Source of the DNA: Winogradskyella algicola
GTDB taxonomy: Bacteria > Bacteroidota > Bacteroidia > Flavobacteriales > Flavobacteriaceae
Assembly (NCBI RefSeq): GCF_005869935.1
Contig: NZ_SZQF01000001.1
Span: forward strand, 558,001-622,000
Direction: 5' to 3'
DNA: 64,000 nt
Part shown: piece by piece, positions 1 to 6,095 of the stretch
Numbering within the stretch: position 1 is the stretch's first letter
Layout: each line of letters begins with the position of its first letter
Notes under the pieces: model-generated
Databases searched by the model: none
The model's input: only the letters and a program-made list of their open reading frames with translations
Told to the model about the DNA's origin: nothing
Program-made: the position numbers and the translations under genes

Positions 1-851
1 AACAAAATCTTAACCGACTTATTAATACTGTTGAGCCAGCAGATATTTACATTACACAAGGCTTTATTTGTTTAGATGCCGAAGGGCAAATTACCAACCT
101 GCAACGTGGCGGAAGCGATTACACAGCCACCATTATTGGTGCAGCTATTGAAGCCGATGAGGTACAAATCTGGACCGATATTGACGGATTCCACAACAAC
201 GATCCTCGTTACGTTAATGATACGCAAGCCTTATCGCATTTATCGTATGATGAAGCTGCTGAGTTGGCTTATTTTGGAGCTAAGATTTTGCATCCGCAAA
301 CCGTAATGCCAGTGCGCAATCTTGATATTCCATTACGACTCAAAAACACCATGGCACCACAAGCGCATGGCACATTAATTACCAACCAAATTCATGGTGA
401 AGGCATTAAAGCCATTGCAGCAAAAGATGGCATTACAGCTATAAAAATTAAGTCGGTACGTATGCTGTTAGCACACGGTTTTTTAAAGAAAGTATTTGAA
501 GTCTTTGAGCGCTACGAAACGTCTATAGACATGGTAACCACCTCAGAAATTGCAGTATCCTTAACCATAGACAACACCACACATTTAGAAGCTATTACCG
601 AGGAACTTGAAAAATTTGCAACGGTTGAAGTAGATGATTATATGAGTATTGTTTGCCTCGTTGGTAACAATATTATTTACCATCCTGATACACCAGAACT
701 CTTCCAGGTGTTACAAGATGTTAATGTGCGTATGATTGCTTATGGTGGTAGCAACAACAATATTTCACTTTTAGTTAATACTAGCGATAAGTTAGAAACT
801 TTGCAGAAGTTACAGCGTTATGTTTTTGAGGGTGGTTTTGTGGGAGTTTAG
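1..851 (+). CDS. lysC: Aspartokinase, C-terminal part (5' end outside window)
   Basis: This is the last 282 codons of an aspartate kinase; the reading frame is open from base 3 and the N-terminal lysine/ATP-site region lies before the window. The enzyme phosphorylates aspartate in the first step of lysine, threonine, methionine and diaminopimelate synthesis. Visible features are the kinase segment RGGSDYTA, then WTDIDGF and DPRYV of the nucleotide site, then KILHP, followed by two ACT-like regulatory segments to the end (VRMLLAHGFLKKVFEVF and a second one near YGGSNNNISLLV). The protein stops right after the ACT region, so it is a monofunctional kinase, not a ThrA-type fusion with homoserine dehydrogenase. 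Which end-product inhibits it cannot be read from the sequence. Confidence 0.92.
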   Translation, partial: QNLNRLINTVEPADIYITQGFICLDAEGQITNLQRGGSDYTATIIGAAIEADEVQIWTDIDGFHNNDPRYVNDTQALSHLSYDEAAELAYFGAKILHPQTVMPVRNLDIPLRLKNTMAPQAHGTLITNQIHGEGIKAIAAKDGITAIKIKSVRMLLAHGFLKKVFEVFERYETSIDMVTTSEIAVSLTIDNTTHLEAITEELEKFATVEVDDYMSIVCLVGNNIIYHPDTPELFQVLQDVNVRMIAYGGSNNNISLLVNTSDKLETLQKLQRYVFEGGFVGV

Positions 852-1161
852 ATTGAAGTGAAACAATTCTCACACTTTTTAAGTTCAAGATTTACCGGTT
901 GATTACATTCAACACTGGTAGTGTATACATTCCCTTCAATATCAAAAAACTCTTCAGTGTCTATTTCTTCCCATTCAGTAAAATAAAACCATTCATTTTT
1001 TGTGTTAAATTTTGTTTTTCTTCTTTCCAATTTAAACCTTTTGATTCTACGTATTCTTTGGCTTGTTTTTCTGTTTGACAATAATATTGACCATCGTTAA
1101 AAATATACCCTTGGTTTATGCCTTTGCCATTGAAGTCACTTTTTCTTTCATATTTTTTCAT
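848..1161 (-). pseudogene. Small CxxC protein gene, apparently frameshifted
   Basis: Two overlapping minus-strand frames look like halves of one short gene. The frame starting with ATG at 1161 gives MKKYERKSDFNGKGINQGY and a normal-looking protein for about 50 residues, then degenerates and stops at 961. The other frame becomes protein-like from about 1015 (EWFYFTEWEEIDTEEFF) and ends at 848 with a KKCENC motif. The switch would lie in the A/T homopolymer stretch around 1008-1022. A joined product would be about 103 residues. The cause could be a real inactivating indel, a sequencing error or programmed slippage. The gene is divergent from the XRE regulator and shares its operator region. Its 3' end touches the aspartokinase stop. 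No function is recognised. Confidence 0.5.
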
Positions 1162-1174
1162 AATTAAATTTCTT

Positions 1175-1182
1175 CAAATATA
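1175..1182 (-). promoter_or_regulatory. Candidate -7 element of divergent small gene
   Basis: On the minus strand this reads TATATTTG, a full match to the Bacteroidota -7 consensus TAnnTTTG, ending 14 bases before the ATG at 1161. No good -33 TTG sits at the usual distance. The left operator arm (1190-1202) covers the upstream part of this promoter. Confidence 0.45.
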
Positions 1183-1189
1183 AACAATG

Positions 1190-1227
1190 ATACTTATTGT
1201 ATGTTGATAGCTGCATACAATAAGTAT
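1190..1227. promoter_or_regulatory. Double operator: two inverted ATAC-N5-GTAT sites
   Basis: Two 14-base arms (1190-1203 and 1214-1227) are perfect reverse complements separated by 10 bases. Each arm is itself a small dyad, ATACttattGTAT (1190-1202) and ATACaataaGTAT (1215-1227), with centres 25 bases apart. This is the layout expected for two dimers of a small HTH protein. It lies in the 77-base gap between divergent genes, and its right site occupies the spacer of the regulator's own promoter. The XRE protein encoded at 1239 is the obvious candidate ligand; that is inference. Confidence 0.75.
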
Positions 1228-1234
1228 AGTTTTG
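1204..1234 (+). promoter_or_regulatory. Promoter of XRE regulator, likely leaderless
   Basis: TTG at 1204-1206, a 20-base spacer, then TAGTTTTG at 1227-1234 match the Bacteroidota sigma-A consensus in both boxes and spacing. A start about 5-7 bases after the -7 box would fall at roughly 1239-1241, on the ATG of the regulator, so the transcript would have no or almost no leader. No ribosome binding site is seen before the ATG, which is normal for the phylum. The right operator site (1215-1227) fills the spacer, so bound protein should block polymerase. Confidence 0.7.
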
Positions 1235-1238
1235 GTTT

Positions 1239-1508
1239 ATGGTGAATCAATTCATACTTAAAGAGTTTGGAAATCGAATACGTTTTTTGCGAAACCAAAA
1301 AAATCTCAGTCAGGAAGAGCTCTCCTTTGTTACAGGTTTTCATAGAACTTATATCGGAATGATTGAACGTGGTGAACGCAATATTTCGTTGACCAATATT
1401 TTGGTTTTTGCTAAAGCATTTGAATTACATGTTGATGAGTTATTAGATTTTAGAAAATCTAACTCAAAATTATCTTTTAAAGATTATCAATTTAAAAAGG
1501 ATGATTAG
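1239..1508 (+). CDS. XRE-family HTH regulator resembling R-M controller proteins
   Basis: An 89-residue, single-domain helix-turn-helix protein. Residues about 9-66 form a typical XRE/Cro-C1 five-helix domain (FGNRIRFLRNQKNLSQEEL, then the recognition helix around HRTYIGMIERGERN). Length and sequence style are those of the C (controller) proteins of restriction-modification systems, which act as dimers and activate then repress their own promoter. The short charged tail (residues 70-89) has no recognised domain. The stop codon is directly followed by the ATG of the nuclease/ATPase gene with no gap, so the two are co-transcribed and probably translationally coupled. Upstream are a double operator and a well-formed promoter. 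Autoregulation is inferred from this arrangement. Confidence 0.88.
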   Translation: MVNQFILKEFGNRIRFLRNQKNLSQEELSFVTGFHRTYIGMIERGERNISLTNILVFAKAFELHVDELLDFRKSNSKLSFKDYQFKKDD

Positions 1509-3476
1509 ATGAATAGAGCATATTACAAAAACTCAATAACCGAATTTTTAAGAGAAGACTCTAGTTTAATTCTTGGGGAATTAAGTTTAAATCACGCAAA
1601 TCGTTCCCTTGAAGATTTACAGAGAAATGCATGGGTTAAGCAGATTGAAATTCTAAAAAAAGAATTGATAGGTTTAAATGGTTCTTTGTATTTCGAATTT
1701 CAGATACCTAGGATGGGTAAACGTGTTGATAATATAATTATAGTTAATGATTATGTGTTTGTATTGGAGTTTAAGGTAGGTGATAATTCATTTGGAAAAA
1801 GCGCGGAATTGCAGGTAATAGACTATTGCTTGGATTTGAAAAATTTTCATGAAGGAAGTCATTTTGCAAAATTAGTTCCACTTTTGGTAGCAACTAATGC
1901 ATGCAATTCTGAATTTAACTTAGTTGAGGTTCTTAATCATAATCAAGTTGTAAAATGTAATCAAATAGGAATAAGAAATGCGATAAATATAATTACCAAG
2001 TCTTCTAATGAGGTAATTGATGTGTCTGAATGGGAGAATTCAATTTATAAGCCAACACCAACAATTGTTGAAGTTGCTCAAGCACTTTACAAAGGGCATA
2101 AAGTCGAAGAAATATCAAGACATGATTCAGGTAACATAAATCTCAATAAGACATCAAATTATATTAGCAACGTAATTGAGGAGTCTAAGCAAAATAGTAA
2201 AAAGTCTATCTGTTTTATTACAGGAGTTCCTGGAGCAGGAAAAACTTTAGCAGGTTTAAGTATAGCTAATGATAGAATGCGCTCGCAAGAAGATGAACAT
2301 GCTGTTTTTTTGTCTGGAAATGGTCCTTTGGTTGAGGTGTTACGAGAAGCTTTAGCGAGAGACTATGTAATAACATCTAAAGAAAAAGGGGAACGTGTTA
2401 CAAAAGATGAAGCAAAGAGAAGAACGAATGCTTTTATTCAGAATATCCATCACTTTAGAGATGAATATCTAAAATATATCATTGAGCCAACAGAAAAAGT
2501 AGTTGTTTTTGATGAAGCACAAAGAGCTTGGTCTAAAGAGCAGGTACGCTCTTTTATGAAACGGAAGAAGGGTATTGAAAATTTTGAAATGTCAGAGCCA
2601 GAGTTCCTAATTGATGTAATGAATAGGCACAAAGATTGGTGTACGGTTGTTTGCTTGATTGGAGGAGGTCAAGAAATTAATACTGGAGAGGCTGGTCTAG
2701 AAGAATGGATAAGCGCATTTGAAAAAAACTATAAAAATTGGGAAATTCATTTTTCAAACTCAATAATTAATAGTTCAAATTATATAAAAGAAGAAAAGCA
2801 AAGAATTTGGTTAAGAGAAAATGGAGTCTCTGAAACTGATTTACACTTAGCTGTTTCTGTTCGCTCATATAGGTCAGAAAAAGTTTCAGAATTTGTCCAT
2901 GAGTTATTAGAATTAAATAAAGGTAGAGCAAAAGAGCTTTATTCAGAAATAAAAAAACCATTCCCTATTTACTTAACAAGGAATGTGGAAGTTGCTAAAA
3001 AATGGTTAAGGCAGCAAAGTAAAGGAACAGAGAGGTATGGATTAGTAGCTTCTTCGGGTTCAAGAAGATTAAAAGCTATAGGAGTTAATGTGAAAAATGA
3101 AATTTCTGCGCCAAATTGGTTTTTAAATCCAAGTGAAGATATTCGTTCATCTTATTTTTTAGAAGATGTTGCAACTGAATTTGATATACAAGGTTTAGAA
3201 ATTGATAGAACATCTTTGATTTGGGGAGCTAATTTCTATTTGAAAAATGATAATTGGATTTACCAAAACTTTAAGGGTAGTAAATGGCAGAATATAAACA
3301 AAGAAGTTGATAAAGAATATCTTAAAAACTCTTATAGAGTCTTGTTAACGAGGGCGAGACAGGGAATGATTATTTGTGTTCCTGATGGTTCTGATACTGA
3401 CCATACAAGACCAAGGAACTTCTATGATAATACTTATGATTATTTGAAAGAAGTCGGAATAAAAGAATTAAAGTGA
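1509..3476 (+). CDS. PD-(D/E)XK-like nuclease fused to DUF2075 ATPase/helicase domain
   Basis: A 655-residue cytoplasmic protein with two parts. The N-terminal part (about 55-130) looks like a PD-(D/E)XK nuclease core: RVD74 on one strand, E87-F-K89 on the next, and a following Q102 in the helix (LQVIDY), as in RecB-like nucleases. From about 225 on is a DUF2075 P-loop domain: Walker A GVPGAGKT (239-246), Walker B VVVFDEAQ (331-338), a sensor-like GGGQE (386-390), and a C-terminal LLTRAR motif like helicase motif VI. DUF2075 is the ATPase/helicase-like domain also found in Schlafen-type proteins. The gene abuts the XRE regulator, and its last 9 bases overlap the convergent Nudix gene. No methyltransferase or specificity subunit is nearby. 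The role is unknown; a defence nuclease is the best inference. Confidence 0.8.
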   Translation: MNRAYYKNSITEFLREDSSLILGELSLNHANRSLEDLQRNAWVKQIEILKKELIGLNGSLYFEFQIPRMGKRVDNIIIVNDYVFVLEFKVGDNSFGKSAELQVIDYCLDLKNFHEGSHFAKLVPLLVATNACNSEFNLVEVLNHNQVVKCNQIGIRNAINIITKSSNEVIDVSEWENSIYKPTPTIVEVAQALYKGHKVEEISRHDSGNINLNKTSNYISNVIEESKQNSKKSICFITGVPGAGKTLAGLSIANDRMRSQEDEHAVFLSGNGPLVEVLREALARDYVITSKEKGERVTKDEAKRRTNAFIQNIHHFRDEYLKYIIEPTEKVVVFDEAQRAWSKEQVRSFMKRKKGIENFEMSEPEFLIDVMNRHKDWCTVVCLIGGGQEINTGEAGLEEWISAFEKNYKNWEIHFSNSIINSSNYIKEEKQRIWLRENGVSETDLHLAVSVRSYRSEKVSEFVHELLELNKGRAKELYSEIKKPFPIYLTRNVEVAKKWLRQQSKGTERYGLVASSGSRRLKAIGVNVKNEISAPNWFLNPSEDIRSSYFLEDVATEFDIQGLEIDRTSLIWGANFYLKNDNWIYQNFKGSKWQNINKEVDKEYLKNSYRVLLTRARQGMIICVPDGSDTDHTRPRNFYDNTYDYLKEVGIKELK

Positions 3477-3854
3477 TAAAAATTCATTTAAAATTGGGAT
3501 ATCGGCTTCAGCCCAATCCAAATTTAATAACTCTTTTTTCCTTGCTAAAAGGAAATTAGAGTGTTCTTTTAAAATTAAATCTCCGGTTAAGTAATTTGCT
3601 ATAAAGGGAATTAACTTGATTTTAAAATCAGAATACTCGTGTATAACAGGATTTAATCGTTTTAATATCTGAATTTCAATATTCAATTCCTCTTTGATTT
3701 CTCTTTTTATGCAATCAATTTCAGTTTCATTCGATTCTAACTTGCCACCTGCAAATTCCCATTTTAAAGGAAGTTTCATGTTTTTACTTCTTTGAAAAGC
3801 ATAAACTTTATCATCCCTTAAGATGATAGCGCAAGTGACAAGAATTGTTTTCAA
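3468..3854 (-). CDS. Nudix (MutT-like) nucleoside triphosphate pyrophosphohydrolase
   Basis: A 128-residue Nudix hydrolase. The box G-x5-E-x7-REIKEE-x-x-I is complete at residues about 37-59 (GGKLESNETE ... REIKEELNI); the usual glycine after EE is Asn. The remainder is one Nudix fold with no extra domain, similar in size to MutT and to the small (deoxy)nucleoside triphosphate pyrophosphohydrolases. It would hydrolyse damaged or non-canonical (d)NTPs to the monophosphate and pyrophosphate. The substrate cannot be told from sequence. It is convergent with the nuclease/DUF2075 gene with a 9-base overlap of the 3' ends, so it could belong to the same module or simply be its neighbour. Confidence 0.85.
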   Translation of the reverse strand: MKTILVTCAIILRDDKVYAFQRSKNMKLPLKWEFAGGKLESNETEIDCIKREIKEELNIEIQILKRLNPVIHEYSDFKIKLIPFIANYLTGDLILKEHSNFLLARKKELLNLDWAEADIPILNEFLSL

Positions 3855-3875
3855 ATCATTTTTTGTAAAAACCTT

Positions 3876-4097
3876 TTACCTCTTATAAATAGCTCCAGTA
3901 GCAAAATCAACAATAAGCCCAGGAGCAAAAAGTAGGATATCTGCAATAAGCCAACCCACTCTAACATCACGTTGTTGTTGTCCTGGAGCAGGTTTTGTTT
4001 TTTGACTCGATGAAATTGGTCCACCTAAAATAGTGGCACATCCTGTGGTACTAAAAAACAAGCTTAAACAAAGCAAGCCTATGCAAATACGTTTCAT
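3876..4097 (-). CDS. Small lipoprotein
   Basis: A 73-residue predicted lipoprotein. It has a basic start (MKR), a hydrophobic stretch, and a lipobox TTGC with Cys at residue 19, followed by ATILGG. After a short polar linker rich in Pro/Gln, residues about 48-68 form a second hydrophobic segment (GWLIADILLFAPGLIVDFATGA). Small lipoproteins of this shape, with a CATI start and a hairpin-like hydrophobic end, are widespread in Gram-negatives, but no function is assigned. It lies 16 bases downstream of the aminopeptidase gene on the same strand and may be the second gene of its transcript. Confidence 0.7.
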   Translation of the reverse strand: MKRICIGLLCLSLFFSTTGCATILGGPISSSQKTKPAPGQQQRDVRVGWLIADILLFAPGLIVDFATGAIYKR

Positions 4098-4113
4098 GTA
4101 TAATCAGTTTTGG

Positions 4114-5409
4114 TTATTGTGCGTTCATTAATTCTTCAATCTCGTCGGCTTCAATTGGGATATTCGCCATTAAGTTGAACGGTTCTCCTTGTTGTTGTAT
4201 CACTACATCATCCTCTAAACGGATACCAAAACCTTCATCTGGAATATAAATACCAGGCTCTACTGTAAATACCATGTTGGCTTGTATAGGTTCGTGGAGT
4301 AAGCCATAATCGTGCGTGTCTAAACCAATATGGTGACTTGTGCCATGCATAAAGTACTTTTTGTACGCTGGCCAATCTGGGTTTTCGTTTTGCACATCAG
4401 CTTTATCTAATAAACCAAGACCTAATAATTCAGACGTCATTAATTTACCAACTTCAACGTGGTAGTCAGCCCAAATAGTACCAGGCACAAGCATTTTGGT
4501 CGCCTCATCCTTAACACGATTTACAGCATTATAGACTTGTTTTTGTCTATCTGTAAACTTACCAGAAACAGGAATGGTTCTACTCATATCACTAGAGTAA
4601 TTGGCATACTCTGCACCAACATCGAGCAGAATTAAATCACCAGCTTTACACTGTTGGTTATTTTCAATATAGTGCAAAACGTTTGCATTATTTCCTGAAG
4701 CAATAATCGGAGTATAAGCAAAACCTTTAGAGCGGTTGTTAAGGAACTCGTGCATAAACTCAGCTTCTAAGTTGTATTCCCAAACACCAGGTTTTGTAAA
4801 TTCTAAAATGCGTCTAAACCCTTTTTCGGTAATATTACAAGCCTTTTGCATCAATTCGATTTCTATAGGATCTTTAACCGAGCGTAAACGCTGTAAAATC
4901 GGATTACTTTTTTCTACTTTGTGCGCAGGAAATTGTGCTTTTATCTGTTTGTTGAATCGTGCCTCGCGTGTTTCCGTTGCTACATTAGCACGATAATGTT
5001 CGTTAGTGTTAATGTAGATGGTATCTGCCTGAGCCATGATTTCTTTGAAAACTTTATCGAAATCTTGTAACCAATACACAGTTTTTACACCAGAGGTTTC
5101 AAAGGCTTTTTCTTTAGTCAATTTTTCACCTTCCCAAACCGCAATATGAGCATTGGTTTCGGTTAAAAATAGAATTTCACGGTGTTTAGGATTGTGACAA
5201 TCAGGAAAAAGGACCAAAATACTTTCCTCCTGGTCAACACCACTCAGATAAAATATATTACGGTCTTGTTGAAACGGAATAGTGCTGTCCGCACCAATAG
5301 GATAAACATCGTTTGAATTGAATGCAGCTAAACTGTTTGGCTTCATCTGAGAAGCAAAGTTTTTACGGTTTTTTATGAATAAATTGCGGTCTATTGGATG
5401 ATATTTCAT
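4114..5409 (-). CDS. pepP: Xaa-Pro aminopeptidase (M24B, aminopeptidase P)
   Basis: A 431-residue cytoplasmic metallopeptidase that removes an N-terminal residue preceding proline. Residues about 5-140 are the aminopeptidase P N-domain (AMP_N). The pita-bread catalytic domain (about 178-425) contains all expected dinuclear-metal ligands: D263 (LLDVGAEY), D274 (SSDMSRT), H360 in HGTSHHIGLDTHD, E384 in TVEPGIY and E399 in RLEDDV. The length is typical. No signal peptide is present. The start at 5409 gives the canonical MKYHPI beginning with nothing better upstream. The closest alternative would be another M24 dipeptidase, but the AMP_N domain and GLDTHD favour PepP. Confidence 0.95.
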   Translation of the reverse strand: MKYHPIDRNLFIKNRKNFASQMKPNSLAAFNSNDVYPIGADSTIPFQQDRNIFYLSGVDQEESILVLFPDCHNPKHREILFLTETNAHIAVWEGEKLTKEKAFETSGVKTVYWLQDFDKVFKEIMAQADTIYINTNEHYRANVATETREARFNKQIKAQFPAHKVEKSNPILQRLRSVKDPIEIELMQKACNITEKGFRRILEFTKPGVWEYNLEAEFMHEFLNNRSKGFAYTPIIASGNNANVLHYIENNQQCKAGDLILLDVGAEYANYSSDMSRTIPVSGKFTDRQKQVYNAVNRVKDEATKMLVPGTIWADYHVEVGKLMTSELLGLGLLDKADVQNENPDWPAYKKYFMHGTSHHIGLDTHDYGLLHEPIQANMVFTVEPGIYIPDEGFGIRLEDDVVIQQQGEPFNLMANIPIEADEIEELMNAQ

Positions 5410-5436
5410 TTGGTAGTTATTTATTGTTTTAATCTA

Positions 5437-5444
5437 CAAAAGTA
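5437..5444 (-). promoter_or_regulatory. Candidate -7 element upstream of pepP
   Basis: The minus strand reads TACTTTTG, a match to TAnnTTTG, 28 bases upstream of the pepP ATG. No convincing TTG lies at -33, so this is a partial promoter match. Confidence 0.4.
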
Positions 5445-5455
5445 AATCTTTGCCA

Positions 5456-5518
5456 TTCTGAATTTATTTCAGAATCTGAAACAACACTTCGACAAGCTCA
5501 GTGTGACAGTTCAGATTG
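5456..5518. repeat. Dispersed palindromic repeat, family R2
   Basis: The segment holds ATTCTGAAtttaTTTCAGAAT-like arms followed by CACTTCGACAAGCTCAGTGTGACAG. The same words recur at 15,653-15,673, inside the gene at 33,471-33,842, and at 34,889-34,960. It is an intergenic repeat, not coding. Confidence 0.7.
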
Positions 5519-5551
5519 ACAAAAACTAATTTAAAATTTGATACGTCTTTT

Positions 5552-5786
5552 AACGTCAGTTCGAGTGGTTTTCTTGGATTGCAATTTCAGAGAAATTCAA
5601 GAAAATTGTATCGAGAACAAGTGCGACGCAAAAAAACTATGCTTTACTTGTTGTTCATTTAGAAAAAATTCATCAATTCGAGTGAATTTCACGATTGATA
5701 ATGAGTAAGATTAATATCGAGAATCAGAATTTTATCACTAAGTTCTCGATACAATTTTTCGTACCTCAAAATCACTCGAACTGACG
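5552..5786. repeat. Dispersed palindromic repeat, family R1 (compound copy)
   Basis: The ends are CGTCAGTTCGAGTG (5553-5566) and CACTCGAACTGACG (5773-5786), which are reverse complements. Inside are ATCGAGAA/TTCTCGAT pairs and a second start-like word (AATTCGAGTGAATTTC, about 5675-5690), so this looks like one partial copy (5552-5615) followed by one complete copy (about 5671-5786). Related copies lie at 28,709, 34,992 and 40,984. The rest of the 686-base gap 5410-6095 holds no gene; 5787-6000 shows nothing recognisable. Confidence 0.8.
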
Positions 5787-6006
5787 AAAGTTTTTTGATT
5801 GCTTTCGGTTTGCTTCACAATGTGCTTTCGATAAGAGATATTTTATCTTAACCAATGCTCAAGCCGACATTTTATTTGTGATTCAAAAATAAACAAAGTA
5901 AAACGCAAGCCCAAGTCTATTAAGATAATCTGTTAAACTTTGTTTATAAATTTTGAGGATATATGGATTAATGGCTAAATTCAGCCAACTTTAATTGCTG
6001 TCACAT

Positions 6007-6068
6007 TGATCGCAGTCGAAATGTAATTGAAAAATATTTTTAAGATTAGTTCTCGACTGCGCTCGAAC
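6007..6068. repeat. Imperfect inverted repeat upstream of Asp-box gene
   Basis: GATCGCAGTCGA (about 6008-6019) and TCGACTGCGCTCGA (about 6053-6066) face each other across about 33 bases. The words resemble the R1/R2 repeats (CGA/TCGA rich, ending in GAACTGA). It ends 27 bases before the start of the next gene and would lie in its leader. Confidence 0.5.
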
Positions 6069-6095
6069 TGAAAATAAAAACTAAAACTAACCAAC

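Noticed and set aside
76..306. ORF overlapping the start of the window in another frame
   Set aside because: Out-of-frame shadow of the aspartokinase, whose frame is open from base 3.
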